Assembly: GCF_001971585.1 (NCBI RefSeq) | Contig: NZ_CP019323.1 | Coordinates: forward strand, 1,788,053 to 1,852,052 | Length of the DNA stretch: 64,000 bases | Origin: Companilactobacillus allii | GTDB taxonomy: Bacteria > Bacillota > Bacilli > Lactobacillales > Lactobacillaceae | Direction: 5' to 3' | In this document: positions 46,322 to 55,434 of the stretch, in pieces | Layout of the letters: the number at the start of each line of letters is the position of its first letter | How positions within the stretch are numbered: position 1 is the first letter of the stretch | Position numbers and translations under genes: made by a program | The notes under the pieces: generated by a model | Seen by the model: only the letters and a program-made list of their open reading frames with translations | What the model was told of the DNA's origin: nothing | Database searches by the model: none

Positions 46322-47311
46322 TTATTTTGTGTAACCATTCATGTGTTTTGTCTTAAAATTCCAAGCATCTTTGATAACTGTATGAACATCATCATATTGA
46401 GGTTTCCAATTCAAAACTTCACGTGCTTTACTTGAATCGGCAATCAATGTACTTGGGTCGCCTAAACGACGTGGTCCCATCTTGGCTGGGATTTCTTTTC
46501 CGGTAACTTCACGGGCAGCTTCTAGTATCTCTTTATTTGAGAAGCCATTTGAAGAACCTAAGTTAAAGATATTGCTATCATTACCAGAACGTAGATACTC
46601 CATTGCTAAACGATGAGCTTCGGCCAAATCTTCAACGTGCACATAATCACGAACATTTGTACCATCTTTAGTATCATAATCATCACCAAAAATAGTTAAC
46701 GTATCACGTTGACCTGCAGCAGTTTGCAATACAACAGGGATCAAGTGAGTTTCAGGATTATGATCTTCACCAATCGTACCGTCAGACTTTGCGCCAGCAA
46801 CGTTGAAGTAACGTAGTGCAACGAACTTGATTCCATAAGCTACATCTGACCAATGCATGATCTTTTCCATGGCCAATTTACTTTCACCATATGGATTAGT
46901 TGGAATTGTAGGATCTGTTTCCTTGATTGGAATGTGCTTTGGTTCACCATAAGTTGCGGCAGTTGAAGAGAAGATGATATGTGAAACACCAAAGTCTTTC
47001 ATTACTTCTAGCAATGAAATCATACCGTAAGTGTTGTTATCAAAGTATTTTAGAGGGTCTTTCATAGATTCAGGAACAACTGAAAAAGCCGCAAAATGAA
47101 TAACGTCTGTGATGTCTTCGTTTTGGAATAACTTAATAAGGAATTCCTTGTCACGAATATCACCTTGATAAAATTTTGCTTTGTCGTTCACGGCTTCACG
47201 ATGGCCAGTAGCTAAATTGTCTGCTACAACAACGTCGTAATCCATGTTGCATAAATGATCTACAGTGTGAGAACCGACATAGCCAGCACCACCAAGTACA
47301 AGAATACTCAT
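46322..47311 (-). CDS. galE: UDP-glucose 4-epimerase
   Basis: Interconverts UDP-glucose and UDP-galactose (Leloir pathway and cell-surface sugar supply). 329 residues; NAD-binding [10 protein letters not shown] (7-16), Ser in FSSTAATYG, catalytic Tyr141 and Lys145 in [11 protein letters not shown], and [17 protein letters not shown]. It stands without galK or galT, so it probably serves exopolysaccharide or teichoic acid precursors. Confidence 0.95.
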   Translation of the reverse strand: MSILVLGGAGYVGSHTVDHLCNMDYDVVVADNLATGHREAVNDKAKFYQGDIRDKEFLIKLFQNEDITDVIHFAAFSVVPESMKDPLKYFDNNTYGMISLLEVMKDFGVSHIIFSSTAATYGEPKHIPIKETDPTIPTNPYGESKLAMEKIMHWSDVAYGIKFVALRYFNVAGAKSDGTIGEDHNPETHLIPVVLQTAAGQRDTLTIFGDDYDTKDGTNVRDYVHVEDLAEAHRLAMEYLRSGNDSNIFNLGSSNGFSNKEILEAAREVTGKEIPAKMGPRRLGDPSTLIADSSKAREVLNWKPQYDDVHTVIKDAWNFKTKHMNGYTK

Positions 47312-47465
47312 ATAATTACCTCCGATTTTGATTTACTTTCTATTATACCGTATTATTATAGAATAGTTTTATTAGGTTAAGCTCAATTTAAAAATTTCAC
47401 ATTTTCTGTGTTATGCTTTAATATATCTTTATGGATTAAAATATGCTTGAATGGAATGAAGGAAT

Positions 47466-48128
47466 ATGAAGAAATTCTTTTCTATATTTGGAACTGTGTT
47501 ATTAATATTAGTAGCATTGGCTCTGATTTTTAATGAACCGATTAAAGAATATGCAGTTAGTCGTATTTCTGATTATCATTTGTCATCTTTGACCTCTTCT
47601 AAAGTGAAAAAAAATGAAAAAAAAGATGGCGAATTTAATTTCCAAAAAGTTAAACCATTAACGGCAACACAAGTGGCTAAAGCTTCCGTCAGCAATGATG
47701 CGGCGGTAATTGGGAAAATGGCTGTACCTTCAGTTGGTTTGTATCTTCCTATTGTAAAGGGATTAAGTGATGATTCTCTTTCAACTGGTGGCGGTACAAT
47801 GAAAAAAGACGAAAAAATGGGGCAAAACAATTATGCACTAGCCGGTCATTATATGACTAATAAGGGTGCTTTGTTCTCACCACTCGAAAATTCTCAAATT
47901 GGTGATAAAGCATATATTACCAATATGAAACGAGTTTATACTTATAAGATTTTTTATAAAAAAATTGTTCCACCAACCGCGGTGTACTTGTTAGATGATA
48001 CCAAAGGTCAAAAACTTTTAACATTGATAACTTGTGCTGACGGTGGTACTAATCGTTGGGCTATTCAAGCCACATTAGTAAGTAGTGTTCCAGCAAATAA
48101 AGCGACACTTTCAGTATTCTCTAAATAA
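47466..48128 (+). CDS. srtA: class A sortase
   Basis: Membrane-anchored transpeptidase that attaches LPXTG proteins to peptidoglycan. An N-terminal membrane segment (5-23) precedes the sortase beta-barrel. Catalytic residues are His128 (ALAGHYM), Cys190 (LITCAD) and Arg197 (TNRWAI). 220 residues. AAGGAA upstream of the ATG. Divergent from galE and followed by a terminator. Confidence 0.93.
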   Translation: MKKFFSIFGTVLLILVALALIFNEPIKEYAVSRISDYHLSSLTSSKVKKNEKKDGEFNFQKVKPLTATQVAKASVSNDAAVIGKMAVPSVGLYLPIVKGLSDDSLSTGGGTMKKDEKMGQNNYALAGHYMTNKGALFSPLENSQIGDKAYITNMKRVYTYKIFYKKIVPPTAVYLLDDTKGQKLLTLITCADGGTNRWAIQATLVSSVPANKATLSVFSK

Positions 48129-48156
48129 GTCATGTTGTGGCTTATTTTTTTTTTTG
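48122..48156 (+). terminator. Rho-independent terminator after srtA
   Basis: AAATAAGTCA pairs with TGGCTTATTT, followed by a run of T. It overlaps the srtA stop codon. Confidence 0.85.
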
Positions 48157-48162
48157 AAATAC

Positions 48163-48171
48163 TGTTATAAT
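48163..48171 (+). promoter_or_regulatory. extended -10 promoter of recJ
   Basis: TGTTATAAT is a perfect extended -10 (TGnTATAAT). It lies 22 bases before the recJ start, just after the srtA terminator. No clear -35 is present, as allowed for this promoter class. Confidence 0.65.
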
Positions 48172-48193
48172 GATTTAGTTAGTAGGTGATGTA

Positions 48194-50500
48194 GTGGTAT
48201 TAATCAATTGGGAAAAACGAAAAAATCCCACTAAAGAAGAGATTTCAAATTTTTCATCTGAAAATGATGTAAGCCAAATTCTTGGTGAATTATTAATGTC
48301 TAGAGGATTAACAAAAAAGGCCGATATCGGTGACTTTATTCATACTGATATTGCTGGTTTACAAGATCCGTTTGGATTACATGACATGGATAAGGCATTA
48401 GATATTATTGATCAAGCCATTCAAAATGAAAGTAAAATCGCCATCTACGGAGATTACGATGCTGATGGTGTTACCAGTACTTCTATTATGAAATTGACAC
48501 TGCAGAGATTAGGTGTGAAGCCGATATTTTATATTCCGGATCGTTTCAAAGATGGATACGGTCCTAACTTAGATGTATATAAATTCTTGGCTGATCAGAA
48601 TATTGATTTGCTTATTACTGTAGATAATGGTGTTAGTGGTAAAGAACAGATTAAGTATTTGAAGGATCGTGGCATTAAAGTCATTGTTACAGATCATCAT
48701 GATTTACCGGATGAATTGCCGGAAGCAGACGCAATCGTCCATCCAACTATCCCAGGATTTGAGTATACGTGTCCTTATCTTTCTGGAGCTGGAGTTGCAT
48801 TCAAAATTGCTGATGCATTACTTGGTGATGATGCTTTAGATTTGATTGATATAGCCGCCATTGGTACTATTGCTGATTCTGTGCCACTATTAGGTGAGAA
48901 CCGTGTCATTGTTACAGAGGGCTTGAAACGCATGGCTGACAACAAGCATGTTGGTCTAAGTGCATTGATCGAGAAGTGTGATCTTAAAATCAATCAAATG
49001 ACAGAAGAAGATATTGGTTTCAAAGTTGCTCCTAGAATCAATGCATTGGGACGCTTAGCAAATGCTTCTTCAGGAGTTGAATTGTTGACTACTGGGGATG
49101 AATCGTTTGCTAAAGAGATTGTTGATGAAACAGAAGACATTAATAGTAAACGACAAGACTTAGTCGCCTTTGCTTTTGATGATTCACAGGTACAAATTAA
49201 GGAACAAAAGAATAGTGGTGTCTTGGTTCTTAAAAGTGATAAGTGGCATCAAGGTATTTTAGGAATCGTTGCTAGTAGGGCCGTTGAACAAGAACATAAG
49301 CCAACACTGGTTCTTCAATATGATGAGGATTCTGGATTGTACAAAGGTTCTGGTAGAAGTCCTGAGGGATTCAACTTATTTGATGCATTGAATGCTCATA
49401 AAGAATTATTTGCAGGTTTTGGAGGACATGCACAAGCCTGTGGCTTTTCAATCGGTAAAGATGAATTAGAAAAACTAGTTCCTTTGTTGCAAACGGAACC
49501 AGAAAAGCAAAACTTTGATCCAACTGGTCCAATGACTAAGTTATATGATCTGAATCTTAATATTAGTGATTTGAATTTTGATTTGATTAAAGAGATTGAT
49601 CAATTAGCTCCGTTTGGAATGGGTAATCCTAAGCCAGTAATTAAGTTATCTAATGTGTCGTTATCAGAGCCTAGATCAATCGGTAAAGATGGTACTCATT
49701 TGAAGACTGATGTCGTTGACAAAAATCATAAAATCGGTGCCATTGGTTTTGGAATGTATTCAAAGATTGATTCTTTAAATACGAATGCTTGTGACGTTTA
49801 TGGTGAGCTAGGAGTCAATGAATGGCGTGGACGTAAGAACTTGCAGTTGATGTTGGATGATTTTCAGGCATCCGCTGAGGGTATGAAAATTAACCAGATG
49901 AGTGATATATATATTGATTATCGAAATAAACAAATATCTGGTTCGATTTTGAATAAATTCGATGCAATAGTCTTCTTCAATGAAACTTATTATGAGGCTG
50001 CTAATCGAGCACATCCACAAGTTAAGTTGATTATGTACAACGATAGTTTTAGTGGACAAAATGTATTGGTATATGATCGTCCACATAATTTGGATTTATT
50101 TAAAGAATTTATAAGTAAGAATAGTTTTGAACATGTTGCATTATATTTCCATACCGACCTGACTAGTCGCTATTTAGGACCTGATATGTCAGCGATGAAG
50201 AACTTCTTGAAGTATCTATATACTCATCAAAATGTGAAAGCAGATGGGATGGAATTGGTCGCAGAATATTTGCAATATAAAAAATCTGATATAGATTTCT
50301 ATTTAAAAGTGTTTTTAGAGCTAGATTTTGTTAAAATAGTAGATGGCTTTGTTGAAAAAGCTAATGCTTCACAACAACGCGAATTGATTGAATCTCCAAC
50401 ATATCTTAAGAGATTACAACGCAATGATGTTGAAAAAATATTAATTGAATCCGACTTTGACAGTCTCTTGTCTTGGATAAGCGATTTTTGCCATAGTTAG
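48194..50500 (+). CDS. recJ: single-stranded-DNA-specific exonuclease RecJ
   Basis: 5'-3' ssDNA exonuclease of the DHH family used in recombination and repair. DHH domain: IAIYGDYDADGVTS (about 82-95), LLITVDNGVSG, VTDHHDLP (the DHH motif). DHHA1 domain: GFGGHAQACGFSI (about 413-425). The long C-terminal part is typical of Firmicute RecJ. 768 residues. GTG start with AGGTGATG upstream. It forms a unit with apt, 21 bases downstream, as in many Gram-positives. Confidence 0.95.
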   Translation: MVLINWEKRKNPTKEEISNFSSENDVSQILGELLMSRGLTKKADIGDFIHTDIAGLQDPFGLHDMDKALDIIDQAIQNESKIAIYGDYDADGVTSTSIMKLTLQRLGVKPIFYIPDRFKDGYGPNLDVYKFLADQNIDLLITVDNGVSGKEQIKYLKDRGIKVIVTDHHDLPDELPEADAIVHPTIPGFEYTCPYLSGAGVAFKIADALLGDDALDLIDIAAIGTIADSVPLLGENRVIVTEGLKRMADNKHVGLSALIEKCDLKINQMTEEDIGFKVAPRINALGRLANASSGVELLTTGDESFAKEIVDETEDINSKRQDLVAFAFDDSQVQIKEQKNSGVLVLKSDKWHQGILGIVASRAVEQEHKPTLVLQYDEDSGLYKGSGRSPEGFNLFDALNAHKELFAGFGGHAQACGFSIGKDELEKLVPLLQTEPEKQNFDPTGPMTKLYDLNLNISDLNFDLIKEIDQLAPFGMGNPKPVIKLSNVSLSEPRSIGKDGTHLKTDVVDKNHKIGAIGFGMYSKIDSLNTNACDVYGELGVNEWRGRKNLQLMLDDFQASAEGMKINQMSDIYIDYRNKQISGSILNKFDAIVFFNETYYEAANRAHPQVKLIMYNDSFSGQNVLVYDRPHNLDLFKEFISKNSFEHVALYFHTDLTSRYLGPDMSAMKNFLKYLYTHQNVKADGMELVAEYLQYKKSDIDFYLKVFLELDFVKIVDGFVEKANASQQRELIESPTYLKRLQRNDVEKILIESDFDSLLSWISDFCHS

Positions 50501-50521
50501 ATTGAATGGAGAAATTAAAAG

Positions 50522-51040
50522 ATGGATATTGATTTTAAGAAATACGTTGCTAATGTTCCGGATTTTCCAGAACCAGGTGTACTATTTCGTGACATTTCAC
50601 CATTAATGTTGGACGGTAAGGCATATGCCGCTGCCACAGATGAAATAGTTGAATATGCTAAGAGTCGTGGAGCAGAAATGATTGCTGGACCCGAAGCTCG
50701 TGGATTTATTGTTGGGTGCCCTGTAGCCTATAAATTAGGCGTTGGATTTGCCCCAGCACGTAAAAAGGGAAAGTTGCCTCGTGAAACTGAATCTGTTACT
50801 TACGATTTGGAATATGGACAAAGTTCACTTTATATGCAAATGGATGCAGTTAAACCAGGTCAAAAAGTATTAGTAGTTGATGATTTGATGGCAACTGGTG
50901 GTACATTAGCCGCAACTATTGATTTAGTTGAAAAACTTGGTGGTATAGTTGTTGGAACTGCATTCTTGATTGAATTAAAAGATCTACATGGCCGTGATAA
51001 AATTAAAGGCTATGATATGTTTACATTGATGCAGTATTAA
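50522..51040 (+). CDS. apt: adenine phosphoribosyltransferase
   Basis: Salvages adenine to AMP with PRPP. 172 residues; PRPP-binding loop [17 protein letters not shown] (about 118-134), [14 protein letters not shown] near the N-terminus and [17 protein letters not shown] before the ATG. Co-transcribed with recJ and ended by a hairpin just before the tRNA gene. Confidence 0.96.
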   Translation: MDIDFKKYVANVPDFPEPGVLFRDISPLMLDGKAYAAATDEIVEYAKSRGAEMIAGPEARGFIVGCPVAYKLGVGFAPARKKGKLPRETESVTYDLEYGQSSLYMQMDAVKPGQKVLVVDDLMATGGTLAATIDLVEKLGGIVVGTAFLIELKDLHGRDKIKGYDMFTLMQY

Positions 51041-51046
51041 TATTAT

Positions 51047-51074
51047 AATAATAAAGGCACATGCCTTTTATTAT
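51047..51074 (+). terminator. terminator after apt
   Basis: AATAAAGGCA and TGCCTTTTATT pair over a two-base loop and the T-rich arm ends directly at the first base of tRNA-Ser. Whether the tRNA has its own promoter is not clear. Confidence 0.7.
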
Positions 51075-51162
51075 GGAGAGTTGGCAGAGTGGTAATGCAC
51101 CGGACTCGAAATCCGGCGAACCGGTTCATACCGGCGCGCAGGTTCAATTCCTGTACTCTCCT
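51075..51162 (+). tRNA. tRNA-Ser (anticodon CGA)
   Basis: Acceptor arms GGAGAGT and ACTCTCC, D-arm, anticodon stem CCGGA/TCCGG with loop CTCGAAA (anticodon CGA at 51107-51109), a long variable arm typical of serine tRNAs (GAACCGG...CCGGCG) and the T-arm with GTTCAATTC. The 3' CCA is not encoded. Reads UCG. The gene is the host end of the prophage, whose integrase lies 126 bases downstream. Confidence 0.93.
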
Positions 51163-51165
51163 TAA
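51138..51165 (+). other. candidate attachment site (attL) at the 3' end of tRNA-Ser
   Basis: Tyrosine integrases commonly use the 3' half of tRNA genes; here the T-arm and acceptor end of tRNA-Ser face the integrase gene across 126 bases. The exact core cannot be set because attR lies outside the window. Confidence 0.4.
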
Positions 51166-51203
51166 ATAACACGTCTAGAACACTGATATATCAGCACTTA
51201 TAT

Positions 51204-51236
51204 AAATAGTGTGCACATTATGTGCACACTATTTTA
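51204..51236. terminator. symmetric hairpin at the integrase 3' end
   Basis: AAATAGTGTGCACA and TGTGCACACTATTT form a perfect 14-base stem over a three-base loop. Reads as a terminator in both directions; it lies about 50 bases past the integrase stop and could also insulate the tRNA gene. Confidence 0.7.
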
Positions 51237-51287
51237 CTATGGCTCGCTTGTCATGGACATTATCTGTGTGGTGTGAGAGCTCGGTAA

Positions 51288-52409
51288 CTAAAGGTCAATT
51301 CTCTCTGTATAAGTATCATCTTGGGTTAGGGTGTCTAAGCTGTTATCGATCACTACATCACTTTTAGCTTTGTACTCATCAATTAGATATGCATAGACTT
51401 TGGTAGTGGTTCCCAAGTTTGAATGGCCCAATCTTTTTGATATTGCATATATATCGACATTGTTTGCAAGTAAAAATGCAACGTGGGAATGTCTTAGACT
51501 GTGGAAATGAAATCCATCACGCTTTATGGAAAGAGTTTTTAATGATTTTTTTAGAGTTTTATTGACCGCGCTAGAACTGGGAATTGTATTGTATTGATTA
51601 AGAAATACAATATTGGAATTATTATTCTTTAATTCTTTTAAAATATTCAGAAACTCTGAGTTTACACGAATTACACGGTTAGACGATTCATTTTTAGTTG
51701 ATTTAAATCCACCGCCGTTTGTATAATCCCAAGCTTTGCTAATAGTTATGGTTTTGAAATTGAAATTAATATCATCCCAAGTTAAGGCCATGATTTCTCC
51801 GAGACGAGCTCCGGTATAAAGTGCTGTAAGAATCATATATCTAGAAGTGAAGTGTCTGTTGAGACCAGATATTAAATATTGAGTGAGTCTTCTTATCTCA
51901 TCAAGGTTGAGATAATCAACTTTGCGTGTTTTTGATTTGTCAAAAGTGATAATAATATTTTTTGTAAAGTCCTTTGGAATGATATCTTCGTAAACAGCAT
52001 TTTGAACACATGATCTGATAAAAGTATTAAGTTTTGATACGGAAGACTTAGATCTATTCTTACCATATGCATTAATGAAGCTTTGGTAATCACGTCTAGT
52101 TATTTCCTTAATGTCTCGGATGCCAAAGTATTTATCAATTTGTTTACTAGTATTTGTGTACCATTGAGCAGTTAATTTGGTAATATTTGGCAATCTATAT
52201 GTTTTGGCCCAATCGTCAAAATATTCCTTAAAAATAGTGCTGCCTATATCATCAGATTGACTAGCGGTTTTATTCAACTCATTTATATAAAGTTCAGCTT
52301 CTTTTTTAGTTTTGAATCCCGCTTTTGATTTAAAATGACGTTTACCATGTATGTCCAAATAACTGGTTCTAATCTGCCATGATTTACCACGTTTTGTTAT
52401 CGATGCCAT
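51288..52409 (-). CDS. int: phage tyrosine recombinase / integrase
   Basis: 373 residues. N-terminal AP2-like arm-binding region (1-50, RGKSWQIRTSY and FKTKKEAELYIN), core-binding SAM-like domain (about 55-150) and catalytic domain with Arg202 (TGARLGEIMALTW), HSLRHSHVAFLL (His-x-x-Arg) and the nucleophile Tyr in TKVYAYL after LGHSNLGTT. GGAGG before the ATG. It integrates and excises the prophage at the adjacent tRNA-Ser. Confidence 0.96.
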   Translation of the reverse strand: MASITKRGKSWQIRTSYLDIHGKRHFKSKAGFKTKKEAELYINELNKTASQSDDIGSTIFKEYFDDWAKTYRLPNITKLTAQWYTNTSKQIDKYFGIRDIKEITRRDYQSFINAYGKNRSKSSVSKLNTFIRSCVQNAVYEDIIPKDFTKNIIITFDKSKTRKVDYLNLDEIRRLTQYLISGLNRHFTSRYMILTALYTGARLGEIMALTWDDINFNFKTITISKAWDYTNGGGFKSTKNESSNRVIRVNSEFLNILKELKNNNSNIVFLNQYNTIPSSSAVNKTLKKSLKTLSIKRDGFHFHSLRHSHVAFLLANNVDIYAISKRLGHSNLGTTTKVYAYLIDEYKAKSDVVIDNSLDTLTQDDTYTERIDL

Positions 52410-52550
52410 TATATGATTTCCTCCAATATGATATACTTAAAGGGCTAAAAAGGGTGCAATAATCCCCTTTAGTATATGTTTAGTCTAAGTCATATCCCAC
52501 AACTTTGGTCGGTGAGGGGGTATGACTTTTTAATTTAATTTTCTTAACAA

Positions 52551-53402
52551 TTATAGATTTAATAATTCAGATTTCTTTTTGTCGAATTCTTCTTGTGAAA
52601 TAATACCGTCATCAAAAAGTTCTTTATATTTTCTTATTTCGTCTGCACTGCTAGCTTCAGTATTGTTAACTTGTTGTGTAGGTTGTGATTGATTGTCACT
52701 GATGATTCTATCAAGAATGTTGCACCATGAATCAAGTTGCTGCTGTGCACCTCTCGCAATCCATGAATCTGGCTTCTTTTCTTCAGATAAGAAAGTAGCT
52801 CCAAAAGTTTCTCCTGATGATAGGTATACAGTTATTGCAATTTTTGTGATCACATCGTACTGTTTCCCACCAGTCATTGCTCCTACAATTGCTCCAGCAC
52901 CTCCAAAGAGAATACCTCCAGTAGCTGCACGAGCAATTCCGTGATGTTTTTTAACTTCATGTCCTTCGACAATAGGCTTGTATCCAGTTATATCTTTAAA
53001 ATAGTAAAGTTTTTCAGTTGTTTTAAATGCAAATTTCAATTGGGTCATTACAATCTTTGATGTAAAGTCAGCATACAATCCATCAGCGCTTGCAGCACGA
53101 TTTACGTCAAAGACATCATCGGGCTGTTCATCTAGTTCGTCTGACTCTTTTTCAGAAATTTCATCAGTAATAATTTCTTCATCTTTTAGTGGATTTTCTT
53201 TAAGATAAGATAATTTTGATTTAATATCTTCTGAATTCATTTTTGATAGTTTTAATGATTCCATTATTTTTGGTGGATTACTGAATTCCAAAGCCATAGA
53301 AACATCAGGCATGCAATCATTGCATATGTTTCCATTTTCAATTTGATATGATGACTCCCAAAGTTTGATTTTTTTATCACATATGACACATTGTTTTGAC
53401 AT
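52551..53402 (-). CDS. zinc-ribbon and SHOCT domain protein (phage lysogeny module)
   Basis: 283 residues. An N-terminal zinc ribbon has two Cys pairs (CVICDKK and CNDC, residues 5-30). An acidic linker (60-100) is followed by a PH-like region with a Gly-rich helix pair (GIARAATGGILFGGAGAIVGAMTGG in pieces) and a C-terminal SHOCT domain (KYKELFDDGIISQEEFDKKKSELL, pieces). Genes of this type are common cargo next to integrases in lactobacillus prophages. The function is unknown; SHOCT domains are thought to mediate oligomerisation or membrane association. Confidence 0.8.
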   Translation of the reverse strand: MSKQCVICDKKIKLWESSYQIENGNICNDCMPDVSMALEFSNPPKIMESLKLSKMNSEDIKSKLSYLKENPLKDEEIITDEISEKESDELDEQPDDVFDVNRAASADGLYADFTSKIVMTQLKFAFKTTEKLYYFKDITGYKPIVEGHEVKKHHGIARAATGGILFGGAGAIVGAMTGGKQYDVITKIAITVYLSSGETFGATFLSEEKKPDSWIARGAQQQLDSWCNILDRIISDNQSQPTQQVNNTEASSADEIRKYKELFDDGIISQEEFDKKKSELLNL

Positions 53403-53458
53403 AATAAAAATCCCCTAATTATAGCAGCTTTTAAAGTCAGTCAGTATTTGGACTATGG

Positions 53459-53887
53459 CTATCTATAATAACTTTGAATTTCATCGATAACAGTATCTTC
53501 CAAGTAAAGTGGTATGTTAAAAGCTTCCATAAATCTTACTGTATTTGCATGTATGTATTCAATATTAGAAAAGTATAATGGTATCAATAATTGAATTGCA
53601 GTCTTATTTGCATGTCCTTCAATACCAAATTTTGAGGGTGAAAAATACAGGCATGCTTTGGATCCATCGTCATTTAATACATGTCCAATTTCATGTGCAA
53701 GTTGAAATGGTATTTGATTTTGAATATGCCAGTTGCTGTTGATAACTATGACTTTTGTTTTAGTATCTACTGCAGCAGGTGTGTAAGGTGAGAACTTATC
53801 TTCCATAATTACTGCTATGTTATTATCAAATGCCAAATTCATTAAGGCAGACGTCATGTCATTTATCATATAATCATATCCAATCAA
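53459..53887 (-). CDS. ImmA/IrrE family metallopeptidase
   Basis: 142 residues with the zinc motif HEIGH (65-69) in FQLAHEIGHVLNDD. In ICEBs1 and phages this family cleaves the CI-like repressor to induce the element. The start is uncertain: TTG 53887 or ATG 53869; neither has a strong RBS, and it begins two bases after the upstream gene ends, so translational coupling is likely. It is separated from the repressor gene by the SAP-domain gene. Confidence 0.85.
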   Translation of the reverse strand: MIGYDYMINDMTSALMNLAFDNNIAVIMEDKFSPYTPAAVDTKTKVIVINSNWHIQNQIPFQLAHEIGHVLNDDGSKACLYFSPSKFGIEGHANKTAIQLLIPLYFSNIEYIHANTVRFMEAFNIPLYLEDTVIDEIQSYYR

Positions 53888-53889
53888 AA

Positions 53890-54843
53890 TTAGTTAAAGA
53901 TGTTTTCTCCGTATTGTTGAATCAGGTCGTTGCGCCACTCAGGATAGCTTTTATAAGGAATCATCTCACTCTTGTTTGTTACAGGGTTACGACTCCATCT
54001 TTCGGAAATCGGTAGTAAGGATTCATCCATATCTCGTGTTGTTATATCACAACGACAACCATCATGCAGAGGAGGAATCATGTTTAATTCGTCCGATTTA
54101 AATATGATTCCATCAGCTTGGCCACATTTAGTGCATGTGTTCTTATCTAGTGTTGCAGTGAATTCATAATTATCAGCTCCGCCTAGCAGTGTCATGCTCT
54201 TGTGCTTAGTATAACCAACACTGGTAACTAATTTTTCTCTCGAAATCATTTGCTCTTTAGATTGTGATAATGCGTTTAATGGGCTGATTATTCCGTCACT
54301 AGATTTATTTTTGTGAGACCAAATTAAAGTTTTATATTTTGATACAATATCAAATCCAGTGTTAGTTAGTTCTAGTATTCTTAAATTTGGATTTCTGTAA
54401 GTATCTTCATCTAAATTTTCTTTGATTCTTCCGATTAATTCTGATTTTTTTCCGGATACTTTTAATGAATTATTACGAAGAATATTCTTCAGCTCTGTAA
54501 CCTTTAATACAGAAAGAGAATTTGATGGTGATGAATATTTAAGCAGATTATTTTTAATCAGTGAATCTTTATGGGCAATTGCATTAATTCCAAACTCATA
54601 TTCAAAATAGGAAGGAGGTGTCTCTAAATAATCTTTATTGTTAAGCCAGTCCAAAAGAATTATATCTCCAGTTAATAGATTTTCTTCTAAGGGCTGTAAG
54701 AATATATCGTTAAGCTCCATTGATGGAAATGATTTTGCTTTTTTCTTAAACTCTTTCATATCTCTATCGGGATTAATGTATGGAGATACTTCTTTTTTTC
54801 TGGATAATTTGCTTAGCAGTTTTTCCAATAGTTTATTGATCAT
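53890..54843 (-). CDS. SAP-domain protein with SPP1 gp7-like Cys/His C-terminal motif
   Basis: 317 residues. The middle has a SAP domain (about 107-145; LKVTELKNILRNNSLKVSGKKSELI in pieces), a DNA/RNA-binding helix-hairpin. The C-terminal part has CTKCGQADG and then IPPLHDGCRCDITTR, the Cys/His pattern that ends phage head-morphogenesis (SPP1 gp7-like) minor capsid proteins. The combination sits between the repressor and ImmA, not in a head module. Start ATG 54843 with GAGGTGG upstream, overlapping the repressor end by 11 bases. The function is unknown. Confidence 0.75.
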   Translation of the reverse strand: MINKLLEKLLSKLSRKKEVSPYINPDRDMKEFKKKAKSFPSMELNDIFLQPLEENLLTGDIILLDWLNNKDYLETPPSYFEYEFGINAIAHKDSLIKNNLLKYSSPSNSLSVLKVTELKNILRNNSLKVSGKKSELIGRIKENLDEDTYRNPNLRILELTNTGFDIVSKYKTLIWSHKNKSSDGIISPLNALSQSKEQMISREKLVTSVGYTKHKSMTLLGGADNYEFTATLDKNTCTKCGQADGIIFKSDELNMIPPLHDGCRCDITTRDMDESLLPISERWSRNPVTNKSEMIPYKSYPEWRNDLIQQYGENIFN

Positions 54844-55177
54844 TTCTACCACCTCTTAAAAGTCGCTTCATTAATTCTAAATCTTCCGGTGGGATAGGGC
54901 GACCCTCAAATGTCATTATTACGTCATCGTTATCAATTGCTTCTTTTACATCTATCTCTTTAGTAGTACTAATCACTTTTTTAGAATCATCGTCGAGCAA
55001 ATCTTTTCTATCAACTTTTAAAACGTTAGCTATTTTATCCAGAGTCTCCAAAGATGGGTTCTTTCCAGTTCTATATTGATAAATCATATTTTTGCTTAAC
55101 CCAGATTTCTCAGCAACTTGTTGAAGACTCATGCCTCTGATTTTTGAATATTTTTTTATGTTGTCATATACCGTCAT
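54833..55177 (-). CDS. CI-like repressor (XRE HTH)
   Basis: 114 residues. HTH (about 4-58: YSKIRGMSLQQVAEKSGLSKNMIYQYRTG as core). The short C-terminal part lacks the S24 autoprotease domain and ends with GRPIPPEDLELMKRLLRGG, a tail seen in repressors of the ImmA-controlled type. Divergent from Cro across the operator region. It is the likely target of the ImmA-like peptidase two genes downstream. Confidence 0.88.
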   Translation of the reverse strand: MTVYDNIKKYSKIRGMSLQQVAEKSGLSKNMIYQYRTGKNPSLETLDKIANVLKVDRKDLLDDDSKKVISTTKEIDVKEAIDNDDVIMTFEGRPIPPEDLELMKRLLRGGRNDQ

Positions 55178-55210
55178 AGTAGTGTTTCTCCTAAAATTAA
55201 TAGGATGAAT

Positions 55211-55412
55211 TTACACCTATGGTGTTAAAAATGTTGCATTATTTTACACCTATGGTATGATTAATTCATCAAGTAATTAAGCAACAAAAAACAAGCGTTA
55301 TCGTAGACAACTTTGTCGAGTGAATTACGATAGCATGAGGAATCATTTGCTTATTTGTTATGCCCATATTTTACACCATAGGAATGAAATACACAACTAC
55401 TTGATGAATTAA
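55211..55412. promoter_or_regulatory. lysogeny switch operator region
   Basis: Three copies of a CI/Cro-type site: TTACACCTATGGTGTTAA (55211-55228, core ACACC-TAT-GGTGT is a perfect dyad), TTACACCTATGGTATGA (55244-55260) and TTACACCATAGGAATGAA (55371-55388, partial dyad). A perfect 15-base inverted repeat, TTAATTCATCAAGTA (55261-55275) and TACTTGATGAATTAA (55398-55412), frames the interior. A third dyad (GTTATCGTA near 55297 with TACGATAGC near 55326, inner GACAA/TTGTC) lies between. Divergent promoters must lie within; no single clear -35/-10 pair is proposed. Confidence 0.7.
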
Positions 55413-55434
55413 TAACAGTAAAGGAGGTAAATAC

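Noticed and set aside
47576-47830. Minus-strand frame inside srtA
   Set aside because: Fully antisense to the sortase core with no family match; shadow of the real gene.
52487-52526. Hairpin AAGTCATA...TATGACTTTTT upstream of integrase
   Set aside because: It has a T run only on the plus strand, where no gene ends; the flanking genes are on the minus strand. It may be a fortuitous or regulatory structure, so it is not called a terminator.
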